DNA of 64,000 nucleotides from the NCBI GenBank assembly GCA_023515745.1, contig JALECJ010000257.1, forward strand, positions 2,234,687-2,298,686. The letters run 5' to 3'. Shown piece after piece: positions 54,877 through 64,000 of the stretch (the first letter of the stretch is position 1; the number at the start of each line of letters is the position of its first letter). Origin of the DNA: Amoeboaphelidium protococcarum (Eukaryota; Aphelidiomycota; Aphelidea). Position numbers and translations under genes: made by a program. The notes beneath the pieces are model-generated. The model was not told the origin of the DNA, ran no database searches, and was given only the letters and a program-made list of their open reading frames with translations.

Positions 54877-55263
54877 GTTATAGTCGCGTGCAATTCGCTA
54901 TGAAGCTCCGTATTCAATTTGATTATTATAGTATTATTACTGTCAGCAATGTTTTAAGTCGGCCAAATTCACTAAGAAACAGTATGAAGGTACATATGCG
55001 AAACTAGTGATTGGCCCAGGACAATGATTGGCTCACACTAGAGCTCACAACAGCACATGAAGACACTGCGATAAAGTCAAGTTCATTAAACTGATTTTCA
55101 AACGAGTAAACTGTTACAGTGCCGAAATGAGCAGGCAAGAATCCTAGGTGACTCCATCCTTTATCTATGGACGTGAATCTTATGAATAGATTTTAAACGA
55201 ATAATATCCGATTAAATTAATCTACTTGAACGAAATTGTTGAAATTCATATATTTGCGGTTGA
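54877..55263. other. Intergenic upstream of split kinase
   Basis: About 390 bp, no coding signal. It separates the accessory island from the conserved SRP40-like gene. Confidence 0.4.
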
Positions 55264-55827
55264 TCATTCCTCGTCACTACTAGTGCTGAACTTGATGGAA
55301 TGTGTCTTGGTGTCAATGGCTCCACCGCGATACGATCCCTTCTTCATTTTATTTTTACTCTTGGTAAATCCTTTACCTCTCACCTTAGACAGATCTTCAT
55401 TGGCCTTGTATCCATAGCTGTTTTGCGTTGCACCACCTTTAGCTAGAAACGTGTTATCTTTCAATCTATCATCGACGAACTGCACGTCTTTAGGATCTAC
55501 CCTCTGAAACCTTTGCTTGATTTTCTTGGCAGCCTATTTAAGGGAATCCACTGCAGTTGCTGACGCGTCAGTTGGATTCAGATCCTCAGACTAAGACTCG
55601 GATGTCTTTCGCTTTCTTTCTTCTGATAATGGTAAGGATGATTAGGTGTCATTTGCATTGACCGCAATATCATTAGAAGAGGCAGAAGATACCGGCTTAG
55701 ACACATCAAAATCGTGCTTCTTCAAGCATGATTTTCTCACCTTCTTTGCCAGCTTGATCTCATCTTGCTTCAGTAAAAATCGATAGACATCTTGGTATTA
55801 TTTCTAAATATCAGATGTGATAGACAT
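55264..55827 (-). CDS. SRP40: SRP40/Nopp140 C-terminal-domain protein
   Basis: 187 aa. The N-terminus resembles a LisH-like helix pair (DVYRFLLKQDEIKLAKKVRK). A short Ser-rich linker follows, then the Srp40_C domain: FQRVDPKDVQFVDDRLKDNT, GGATQNSYGYKANEDLSKVR, GKGFTKSKNKMKKGSYRGG and HSIKFSTSSDEE. Nopp140/Srp40 are nucleolar chaperones of snoRNPs that normally have long acidic-Ser/Lys repeats between these two parts. Here that repeat region is almost absent, making a mini-version. Five in-frame TAA/TAG. Confidence 0.9.
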
Positions 55828-55976
55828 GCCTAGTGCTGTTTATGTTTGATCACTCGATTTTATACTTTTTCTTGAAATGGCGGTTGGAGCGTGAAGGTGA
55901 AAGCATTCGAAGGACGCAAAACGCTTCGTTAATTTTTCCTTCTCTCAGGCTGACCGAATTTCTGCAAGTTGATAAT

Positions 55977-56043
55977 TAGAAAGGAGACATCAAAAGTACC
56001 ACCACCCAAATCATAGACCAAAATAGTACGCTCGCCATCCAAC
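55977..56043 (-). pseudogene. HSP70 ATPase-domain fragment
   Basis: About 22 codons on the minus strand read LDGERTILVYDLGGGTFDVS, the phosphate-2 motif of Hsp70 proteins, including an insertion-like DGERTI found in some relatives. Homology fades on both sides (the downstream frame reads on as unrelated residues). It lies in the 260-bp divergent spacer between SRP40 and NDUFA1. Likely a small genomic or retro-copied scrap; no intact Hsp70 gene is in the window. Confidence 0.7.
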
Positions 56044-56085
56044 CGCAATCTCTCCTACTACTTACACAGCAGACAAAATATTAAT

Positions 56086-56301
56086 ATGCCGAGATACCAA
56101 GTCCCGTGGAGTTCTCTCTTACCTATTGCTGGAATTACTGGTCTTTGTGTTGCTACTGGAAGTATGCTGGATTGGTATTACCGATCCTTTGAGACACAAG
56201 GACTGCCTCGTAGAAGAGCAATGGACTACTTTGACTACGTGATGGAAGAGAGAGATGAAAAAATTACTGGCTCCATGTATAGGTAACAAGTGAAGTACTG
56301 A
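56086..56301 (+). CDS. NDUFA1: Complex I subunit NDUFA1 (MWFE)-like
   Basis: 71 aa: MPRYQVPWSSLLPIAGITGL with one N-terminal transmembrane helix, then DYVMEERDEKITGSMYRQQV. Length (about 70), a single helix after the first ten residues, and the block (D/L).MEERD.(R/K)I(S/T)G match NDUFA1/MWFE. It is an accessory subunit of the complex I membrane arm. The last codons use TAA = Gln (YRQQVKY TGA). Together with NDUFB8 at 33.7 kb it indicates a full-sized mitochondrial complex I. Confidence 0.85.
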
Positions 56302-56867
56302 TCTTTAATATGATTTATTTTAGGTAGTTAATATTGGCGATTTTGAATTGGAATATATTTTTCCATTACCGGCTCGCATCTTCTTATAGAGTTCAAGTGC
56401 AGCATCAACGGGTAATTTAAACCATTCGAATATACTTTGAAGGTTGAAGTTCAGCACTATTGACTTACTCTTGAGAAATTTACGCGTAACTCACCCACCA
56501 AGACTTGAGGAAATTTCTTAGTACGTAGAATATATCTTTTTTCGTCCGGTTGTTCGTTCACTAGTGATGCTGCGAAACGAATTCATCCACCTCCTCCACT
56601 AGAAGTAATCATATAGATCGCAATAACAAGTTGACAGTAAGGAGTAAATACTATCACCTGGGGCGAATTTCAGTCTGATAAATCTCATATCAACTCCTTT
56701 GCAGATTCTCCATTGTTTCTGAAGAGCAGGGGTACAGATCCAAGATCACTCGTCATTTACTGCAGAAATCACGTCATTTTCAGGTATAGATGATCAACAG
56801 TACAAGTAGCCTTACACTCCTTTATGCAACTTGTAAGGAATATTACTGTAGGTGACAGATTACAAAA
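56302..56867. other. Intergenic
   Basis: About 565 bp between two plus-strand genes; no open frame with coding character on either strand. Confidence 0.4.
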
Positions 56868-58499
56868 ATGGTAAACTTAACTGAATAGACGCGTCCGATC
56901 CCGATAACTTTGCTGAGTGGATTTCTTGGTGCTGGTAAGACAACACTGCTGCAACATATCCTTCATTCCAAGGATCGTAACTTGAAATGTGCCGTGATTG
57001 TCAATGATATGGCATCCCTCAACATTGATTCTGAGCTGATCAAGAACGAGAACGTCATTAGCACCAAGGAACGCCTGGTATCAATGTAGAATGGCTGCAT
57101 ATGTTGTACATTACGCGGTGACCTGATCGAATAGATCTACCATCTGACTACAGGCGCTGATAAGTATGATTACATTGTGATTGAAAGCACTGGTATATCG
57201 GAGCCGATGCAGGTGGCGGAAACTTTTTCCACCGAATTCATTGACGGAACTATTACGGCTGCCGTCCAGTCGGGCGATGGCTAGAATGGCGATCAGGTAG
57301 ATCAGATTGATCCGACAATTTTGGCTGAATTGAAGCGTATCGGTGGTATAAGCAAGTTGGCAGTGTTAGATACTTGCGTTACTGTGGTGGACTCTTTTAA
57401 TTTCTTTAATGATTGCGATACTGCAGAGCTGTTGTCTGATAAGTATCAGGATGTCGAGTAGTATGATGATCGTAACGTTTCGAGTCTTATGGTTGAACAA
57501 ATCGAGTTTGCAAATGTCATCATGTTGAACAAAACTGACCTGGTATCGAAAGACGTTCTTTACAAGATGGAAGGCTTTATCAAGAAGCTGAATCCTAAAG
57601 CCCGCATAATTCGCACTCTGAATTCTCAGATTGATTTGAAGAACATTTTGAATACCGGTCTGTTTGACTTTGAAGAGGCGCGCAATTCCCCTGGGTGGCT
57701 GTAATCATTGAGCGAGATGCAGTTGCAGCGCAATGGTAAGCTGGCGCCTAAGCCTGAATCTGAAGAGTATGGCATTGGTCATTTTATCTATACTGCCAGG
57801 AAACCATTTCATCCGCAAAGACTAGCGGATTTGATAGGAGACAAGTTTCTTCTTATCCAGGAATAATATGAGCCTGAGGGGGATGAGGATTATGAAATGG
57901 AAGATGGTGATATTCAGAATGTCGCTGTTGAGGAAGGCTCTCCAGAAGAAGTCAAAGAGGATGAGGAAGTAACTTCATCAGTAAATCCTCCATCACCTCA
58001 GCAGATTGCGAAAAATAAGAAGAAGGACCCATAATTTGGCCCAGTTCTGCGTTCGAAAGGTTTCATTTGGTTGGCTAGTCGATATTCTGTGTGGGGAGAG
58101 TGGTCCCAAGCTGGTTGCGTGCTAACAATAAATGGTGGTCAGCCGTGGTTCTGTGAGCTAGATGAAGATCAATGGCCTGTGGAGCAAGAATTCCAAGATG
58201 CTTTAAGAGCTGATTTTGAAGGCAAGTATGGCGACAGACGTCAAGAAATAGTATTTATCGGAATTGATATTGATCGTGAATAGTTGACCAGTGCTCTTGA
58301 CTCGTGTCTTTTGGATGACAGTGAGTGGGAGCAGTGGTAGTCAATTGCTGATGATACTGAGTTGCATCCGGCTGATAGAGAAGACGCGTTTGTTGATCAA
58401 TTTGAAGATCCATTTGAGCCATGGATGGTCCAGGGTGCGGACTATATCGACGATGAAGAGTCTGAATGGGAAGACGATGACGACAATGTCGGTAATTGA
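56868..58499 (+). CDS. CobW/ZNG1-family metallochaperone GTPase
   Basis: 543 aa, single exon. GTPase motifs: [18 protein letters not shown] (P-loop 18-25), the metal-binding CxCC-type motif in [12 protein letters not shown] (about 75), ESTGISEP (switch), VVDSFNFF and NKTDLV (about 220). C-terminal CobW_C region: [54 protein letters not shown] 60-residue acidic insert sits inside the C-terminal domain, and there is a long acidic tail. Family members deliver zinc (ZNG1 to Met aminopeptidase) or other metals. About 15 in-frame TAA/TAG. Confidence 0.92.
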
Positions 58500-60016
58500 A
58501 TAATTTAAACAAGCAATAAAATTGTATCTATCTCTGTACATGTGGGTTAAGCGATCACTCGTACACTTTGAAAAAAGCTCCGGCGATCTTTTCATCGGGG
58601 TACCCACATACCCCCGTATTAGCGCCTGCAACCTTCAAATTGTTCCAACGACGTAATAAAGCCCAAAGACTCAACCTGATATTACAACTGGACACCACCA
58701 CCTTAACCTTGACCAGTTTAGCTTGACACCATGCCTAAACTCATTGCATAAACCTTTCAACATCTGCGGTACCAATGAGCGCCTCCATAGCAATACTAAG
58801 CACGGCAGCCGTCCACCATTTACCCAATAAAACGCAATAATAATCACAGAATAATGCAACACCAATGACTAGCAAACGAAATACTCCTTGATATAGAGAC
58901 TAAACATTTAATTACAGCGCGATAGTATTTCAGCAAGATATGCACCCAGACATCACACATTGCAAGCAAATAATCTACTCCGCCAAGTCAACTGCAACCA
59001 ATGTTACTTCCCCCTTGATAAACTCTGTGACATTACAGTGCAAGCTCAAACATTAACGCGATACTCTGTGAAATGGCCAGCGCCAAGACTGAGACAGTTT
59101 CAATAGGGACGCACCCAAAGATATAAATGCAACTTTCTATTATTCAACAATATCACAATTTCTGCAATTTCTTACCAAGAAGAGAAGTAAGGCGTCAACT
59201 TGCATCATTTTAACAGGACTGATTCAATCACTAACACAATCGTATCAGACCACGTCACGATGCGTCATTGATATCCGAGTTTCTGATTTACTCTTAACAC
59301 ACGGATAGCAATCGGAAGTATCGTCTAGTCTAGAATCTTTACTTTGCAGGAATGGATAGCGCACGTTTTTTGACTTGGATACATAATAAGACAAATAGAG
59401 CTACAGATGTAGAATCAGAATAATACCAGTGACATTAAAGTGACGCGACAAGTCATCAATCAATGAGACTAACCTTCATATTTAGCAGAGTAACAATCAA
59501 ACAAGGTGAGTTACTAGTTAAAGGAAAGACACGGGTTCAGAGAGAATATCTCGATTTATGACCAGTTTCAATGAGAACCATATATACTGAAACGCTACAA
59601 ATCATATCAAAATACTTGTGAAACAAGCGAACCATCATCTAGTGATCTACTAAAGAAAATTTTCAAAAAATCTTTGAAGTGCACGAACGAGAGATCGGCC
59701 CTTTTCCTACTTGAGTCGTCTTCTTCTCACCCATCTAATCAGGAGTCTCACTGATAATCATCGCTCAACCACACGGCTGTGTGAAACATTTTTGAGCGAT
59801 CGCGATTTTGTCTCGAGCTTCCCCGCACGCGCGCGTTTGTGTCTCGTTCAATTCTCAAACTCCAACAGGCGGGCTGGATTGTTAATAGCACACTTTGAGG
59901 CAACCAAAGTGCTGTTTCTCATTAAGAGCGATTTGGAGTATTTAACTTGGTATCTATTTCCATTACTGCCCATCATAATATCTACAAACGGAATACCTGC
60001 TTTCTTACTACATAGG
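58500..60016. other. Long intergenic region (1.5 kb), nothing recognised
   Basis: The longest gap without a convincing gene. Short frames at 58341-58865 (minus) and 59711-60016 (plus) have no coding character under UAR = Gln. The latter is in frame with the downstream hydrolase but has no ATG and a TGA upstream, so it is probably 5'UTR. Confidence 0.4.
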
Positions 60017-61561
60017 ATGAGATTCCCCTCTAATTAAGATCTTGAGAGCTGGTTTGAACAATTCAAGGAATTTGCTTTCGACTTGGCGTTTGCTGAGAGC
60101 AAGTCGTTCCACCACAAGACGGTTGTTAGAGAGTAGTATGTATCCAGTGCATTTGTACCTCAGAAGTATATGTCGTTTATGTTTTCATTTACAAAGATTG
60201 CGTTAAAGCTGATTTGGTTTATGGTTGTATTAACATGTTGGCCGCTGATCGTCGTCATGTGGCTGCTATACAATGCAGAATGTGAGCGTCCCGCTGTGTA
60301 CTATACTAGAAACTCTGTCCGAATGAAGTCTATACTCCGGCGATGTTAGCTGTTAAATAGGAAATATAAGCCATATTTTTATACAATGCTCTGTAATATA
60401 AGCCCTCTAAAGTATTTGGTTCCTGCCAGTTGGAACATGAGTGGTCATTTGTAAACGTTCTTACACGAGTACCTGCGCATAGTGCCAGATGTTGAATTTT
60501 AGAGACATTTACTGGCAACTGAAGATGGTGGTGTTATTGCTCTTGATTATTACGTGCGCCATAGCAGTGAGTTTATGTTTCGGTTTGCCGAGGATTCACC
60601 AGTGATGATTATAATTCACGGAGTAACAGGAGGCTCACACACTCAGTATGTGAGGCATTATGTCACACTACTCGCACAAAATGGGATCCGTCCTGTTGTT
60701 ATGAATGCTCGCGGGTGTGGAGCATCTGAATTGAAAACCACCAAGTATTTTTCTTGCCATTACACTGATGATATCAGGCAGGTGGTTGATCATGTACATT
60801 CTCAATATCCTCAGGCTCCTCTCTTTGCCACAGCCTATTCTCTAGGAGCTAATCTATTGACCAAATATCTTGGTGAGCAGGGTGGAGATTGTAAATTGAC
60901 CGCCGCTATTGCTGTTGCTAATCCATTCAATTGGCTGGTGATCGACGAGTGGTTATAGAAGGATGGAATCAACAAGCATGTTTATAATTTCGTGTTGGCC
61001 AAAAGTTTAGCCAAATACCTTGCGCAACATAAGTCGGTATTTCAGACATGTCAGAGTAAAGATGCGCCATCAACAACTGCATCTGTGGAGTCTCAATAAA
61101 TGTCGGCAGCGACCTAGAATGAGTATGATATCGAAGAGGTGCTGAAATGTAAAACTCTTCAAGAATATGATGAGCGCCTGACTACTAAACTCTGGGGTTA
61201 CAACACTATTCGAGAATACTATTCAGAGGCTAGTGGTGTCAACTTTATGTCTAGTATTAAAGTGCCATTCTTGACTGTACAAGCACTGGACGATCCCATA
61301 ATACCTGCTGATGCAATACCGTATCAAATGTTCCGCAAGAATCCCAATCTGGCTCTAATTACTACGAAAGTTGGTGGACACATTGCCTGGCTGGAGAATG
61401 ATCCATCTGGGGTGAACTGGTCAGATAAAATGTCTTTGGAATTTACCCTGTCCGTCCTTGATCATGTCTATGCATCTAAAATTGTAATGCAGCGGAAATA
61501 GTCAGTATCCTCCTAAACATCATTGTCGTCTTAACGCTTTGATATTCACAATGAAGAATGA
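60017..61561 (+). CDS. ABHD1/3-like alpha/beta hydrolase (Eht1/YheT family)
   Basis: 514 aa. Start MRFPSNQDLESWFEQFKEFA; a membrane segment near 65-95 (IALKLIWFMVVLTCWPLIVV). Then the family block LVPASWNMSGHLQTFL, oxyanion region IIIHGVTGGSHTQYVRHYVT, MNARGCGASEL, nucleophile elbow AYSLGANLLTKYLGEQGG (Ser near 273), DDPIIP (Asp near 425) and GGHIAW (His near 453), so the triad is complete. Fungal relatives are medium-chain ester synthases/esterases; ABHD3 acts on phospholipids. The start is the first ATG in a frame that is open upstream back to 59711 without ATG. Nine or more TAA/TAG = Gln. Confidence 0.9.
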
Positions 61562-61665
61562 AATTTTATTAACTACATTGATTCCATATAAGTTTACTTT
61601 TCTATACCTTGTCATTCATTATAGGCCACAAAATCATTACAAGAACAGTAAATATAGAGAAATTC

Positions 61666-62745
61666 TCAAACTAAATCATTGACATGTGTGGGTGGAGAAC
61701 GGAGAGGAGAAGAGGAGGTAACGCAGGGATAAGAGAGACCATCACCTTGAGTAGTTTACACAGGCAAGAGCCACAGATACGGATTGGAGCCAAAAACTTG
61801 CATGAAATTTAATCGCCATCCAACATTGAACATATTCACGTACTTGATATCAAAGCCGTCTTGACTATCATCTGTATTCATTATAGATGAGGACCGAGAT
61901 CGAGTTCTCTGCTAAGGCCGACCGAATAACTTCAATATTCCAGAAGTTCGTACCAGCCCAGACGGTCTACTTCTAATACGAGACTGTACTCTAACAGGTA
62001 CTTGATATTTTTTATAATCAAAAGCCTCTAGAGTAGTTTTATTGGCAATCACGTAATATAAATGCATAGCAAAGAACAGCGTCAATGCAGCACCAAATAT
62101 GCATCCAATAATTGTGAGGAACAGAGTTTGAATATCTAACACGCCCTTAATATTCATAACAATGGGGAGAGTGGTAAGGCCGGTATATAGACTGAACACA
62201 ACAACATAAAACAAGAACAGCACAAAGTACTTCTAGGTATAGTGTCCAACACAATTATTAATCCATGGACAAAAGTGATCAAACTTGAGTACACACCTCT
62301 AAGACATTGAGTCATGATGACATCTATCTGGTTTCCAAACGTGACACTTTTTACAATGCCGCCGTTGTCCATTTGATTTAACAGTGGCTGTTATAAGAGC
62401 ATCCTCACTATCATTGTTATGATTATTAGTAGTGCCATTCATTAAACTAGAATCCAACGCTGCGCCTTGATTGTGGAAGAGATGCTACAGATCAGAAGAT
62501 TATAATCTGAGACGTTCATAGTGGAGAGGAGAGCCGGGATCAGTCATAACCACACGGTAATATGTCCACATCAGTAATAAAAATAGAATCTAGAAAATCA
62601 GTAAAATCAGCCAGCCTGCCTACTATTGAGTCCACCAATGCGACCATAAATTCACAGTGTAAGCTTGCCATGCCCAAATAAGAAGCGACACAACAAAGGC
62701 AACAGGTAGCCATCCAATGACATTTTTTATTAGCTTTAAATTCAT
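61666..62745 (-). CDS. DHHC-type palmitoyltransferase with DHFC variant
   Basis: 359 aa with four hydrophobic segments: LPVAFVVSLLIWAWQAYTV, LILLIFQILFLLLMWTYYR, FVLFLFYVVVFSLYTGL, LFLTIIGCIFGAALTLFF. TDPGSP (DPG motif) follows helix 2. The Cys-rich domain is at about 129-165: RRHCKKCHVWKPDRCHHDSM, CVLKFDHFCPWINNCVGHYT. The catalytic tetrad reads D-H-F-C rather than DHHC; yeast Akr1 works with DHYC, so activity is plausible. A TTxE-like element (NKTTLEAFD) lies after helix 4. It S-acylates cysteines on membrane-associated proteins, probably at ER or Golgi. Confidence 0.92.
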
Positions 62746-63003
62746 GCCTATGTACAGCTAGCTAGCCTATAAACAAGTAAAATCTACCGAGCCGTCGCCG
62801 ATATGTAAAAGGATCGACTGTCTGGGGCAAAACTTGATCAAATACTGTAGTTGAAAAGAGGGGCCTTTCTTTGCCTGTTCCAAAAAGAAATGATCGAAAA
62901 ATGTTGCCGTCAGTAACTTTATTATCTTGACTAGATATATAAAAATCTAACGTATTTAAATGAACTTATCTATTAACATTGATTGTATAGCATTCAAAAC
63001 CAT
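62746..63003. other. Intergenic
   Basis: About 260 bp upstream of the palmitoyltransferase and downstream of RNase H1; no feature seen. Confidence 0.4.
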
Positions 63004-63819
63004 TCAACAATTGTTCAAGGCAGCCTTGCGAGCGAGTCGATCGGCCAAATCGTTTCCTTCAAAGCCTTAATGGCCTGGAACGTATTCAAATTACACAGAT
63101 CCCGTCCGTCCAATGATAAGTTAATCTATATCTTTGAACAGATCCAGATTCTTTACTTTGGTCTTGAATCCATTAGCTTTCCATTTAAGCATCCATTCAG
63201 TCACGCCTTTGATGGTGTATTATGAGTCTGTCTTTATCAGTAGATTGGTGTCACTAGGTGCATTTTATAAGCACAGTTTTACAGCCATCAATTCAGCCAT
63301 CTGATTAGTGACATTTGTGCCTAGATGACGCGAAATATTTCTACTATCACCAGGACCGTAATAGATACCAGCACCAGCTCTCGATCCTATGCTACCATTA
63401 TTCAATGAACTACCATCAACGTACACTATGACCGATTGCTCTTGTTACGTTACGCGTCTCATCTCATCGTCTGTCAATTTCAAATGTTTATTGTTTTGCT
63501 CCGACTAGATTTCAGTACTGTTGATTATGCCATCAGGACTGGGATCTCTCAGTCTTTTAACACTCGCTGAGGGGACTGATTATGAAACTATATTCTTGAC
63601 ACTTTATTATACCTTTTCAAATTCATTACCAGCAATTTTATGTGAAGTCAAAGATGCCGCCGCCGTCAAGCTATCCGTTTAACAAAATGCTAATGCATCA
63701 GATTTCGATGTAAACTTTTTATACTTGGCACCGGGGAATCCTTTCACTTGAGCTTCACACTCTGACCATGTCTTGAAGATGCCTGTTCTCCTGCCCACTC
63801 TGACGGCATAAAAGGGCAT
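63004..63819 (-). CDS. RNH1: Ribonuclease H1
   Basis: 271 aa. N-terminal viroplasmin-like (caulimovirus P6-related) RNA:DNA hybrid-binding domain: [20 protein letters not shown], then [21 protein letters not shown] linker leads to the catalytic domain with the DEDD set: Asp in [12 protein letters not shown] (about 135), Glu in [10 protein letters not shown] (about 175), Asp in LLIKTDSQYTIKG (about 197), Asp in [12 protein letters not shown] (about 255). It removes RNA from RNA:DNA hybrids in nucleus or mitochondria. Nine in-frame TAA/TAG = Gln, including the Gln of SQYTI and GHQG, both strongly conserved as Gln in the family. Those two codons are good evidence for the code. Confidence 0.95.
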
Positions 63820-63987
63820 TAATCGCCGAATGATTTGAATATTAATTTTCAAGATATTTCAAAGCTTTATAACGTGTAGGATTCGTCACTAACGCCAGAC
63901 TGTTTAAATAAGGCGATTGAGGATTGGCGATTTCCTTTTGACGAAAAGTGAGAGAAAGTGCACAACGGTAATTTACACCATATAATC

Positions 63988-64000
63988 ATGACTGGTAAAT
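63988..64000 (+). CDS. Possible start of next gene (window edge)
   Basis: ATG ACT GGT AAA T, or ATG ACT G followed by a GTAAAT donor. It sits 168 bp from the divergent RNase H1 start, a typical spacing here. Too short to identify. Confidence 0.25.

Noticed and set aside
58341-58865. Two minus-strand frames of 64-96 aa
   Set aside because: The first overlaps the coding end of the CobW gene, and neither extends or gains coding character under UAR = Gln.

Overview
This is a nuclear DNA window from a compact, intron-poor eukaryote with a variant genetic code. In about 35 independent genes TAA and TAG are read in frame, mostly where glutamine is expected (VPS26, VPS60, SRP54, STT4, DBP3 and others), and every gene I could close ends in TGA. 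All conceptual translations below use UAA/UAG = Gln and UGA = stop. With the standard code most of these genes look like short fragments. Gene content is fungal or close to fungi: a Dbp3 helicase, a Hal4/Npr1-type kinase, Stt4, a Tag1/DUF3712-like vacuolar membrane protein and RNase H1 with a viroplasmin-like N-terminus. Two complex I accessory subunits show aerobic mitochondria. An early-diverging fungus or an aphelid-like relative would fit; I cannot name the genus. Introns are short (56-97 nt), start GTAAG/GTATG/GTGAG and almost all end in TGTAG.

Layout. 0-10 kb: F-box (Cdc4/Fbw7-like) N-terminus, VPS26 (retromer), a coiled-coil protein, VPS60 (ESCRT-III), GNA1 (UDP-GlcNAc/chitin pathway) and a 1277-aa RasGEF. 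9-20 kb: SERINC/Tms1, ERV1, a 5-kb Ty1/copia retrotransposon inserted in the last codons of SRP54, SRP54 itself, the SPC2 signal peptidase subunit and a small Gln-rich protein. 20-31 kb: C2H2 zinc-finger factor, dUTPase, a 927-aa Hal4/Npr1-like kinase, DBP3, a small membrane protein, a MARCH-type RING protein and a TBC-TLDc protein. 30-44 kb: rhomboid-like and other membrane proteins, mitochondrial bL33, NDUFB8, cystathionine gamma-lyase, cytochrome b561, an AMPK-related kinase, an ArfGAP and a DUF3712-like membrane protein. 43-64 kb: STT4 PI4-kinase, an accessory island, an SRP40/Nopp140-like protein, NDUFA1, a CobW/ZNG1 GTPase, an ABHD-type hydrolase, a DHHC-type palmitoyltransferase and RNase H1.

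The accessory island (about 48.7-54.9 kb) is the strangest part. It holds the two halves of an unfamiliar protein kinase, about 4 kb apart and facing the same way. A 185-bp tandem repeat that seems to derive from the kinase's own intron/exon junction lies at the inner edges, and a leucine-rich-repeat gene sits between the halves. A 454-bp MITE with a TA target duplication interrupts the N-terminal half.

Functionally the window is mostly housekeeping: endosomal sorting (VPS26, VPS60, STT4, ArfGAP, TBC-TLDc), secretion (SRP54, SPC2), mitochondria (ERV1, bL33m, NDUFA1, NDUFB8), ribosome biogenesis (DBP3, SRP40) and signalling (RasGEF, kinases). Gene pairs are tightly packed; several convergent 3' ends are under 100 bp apart.
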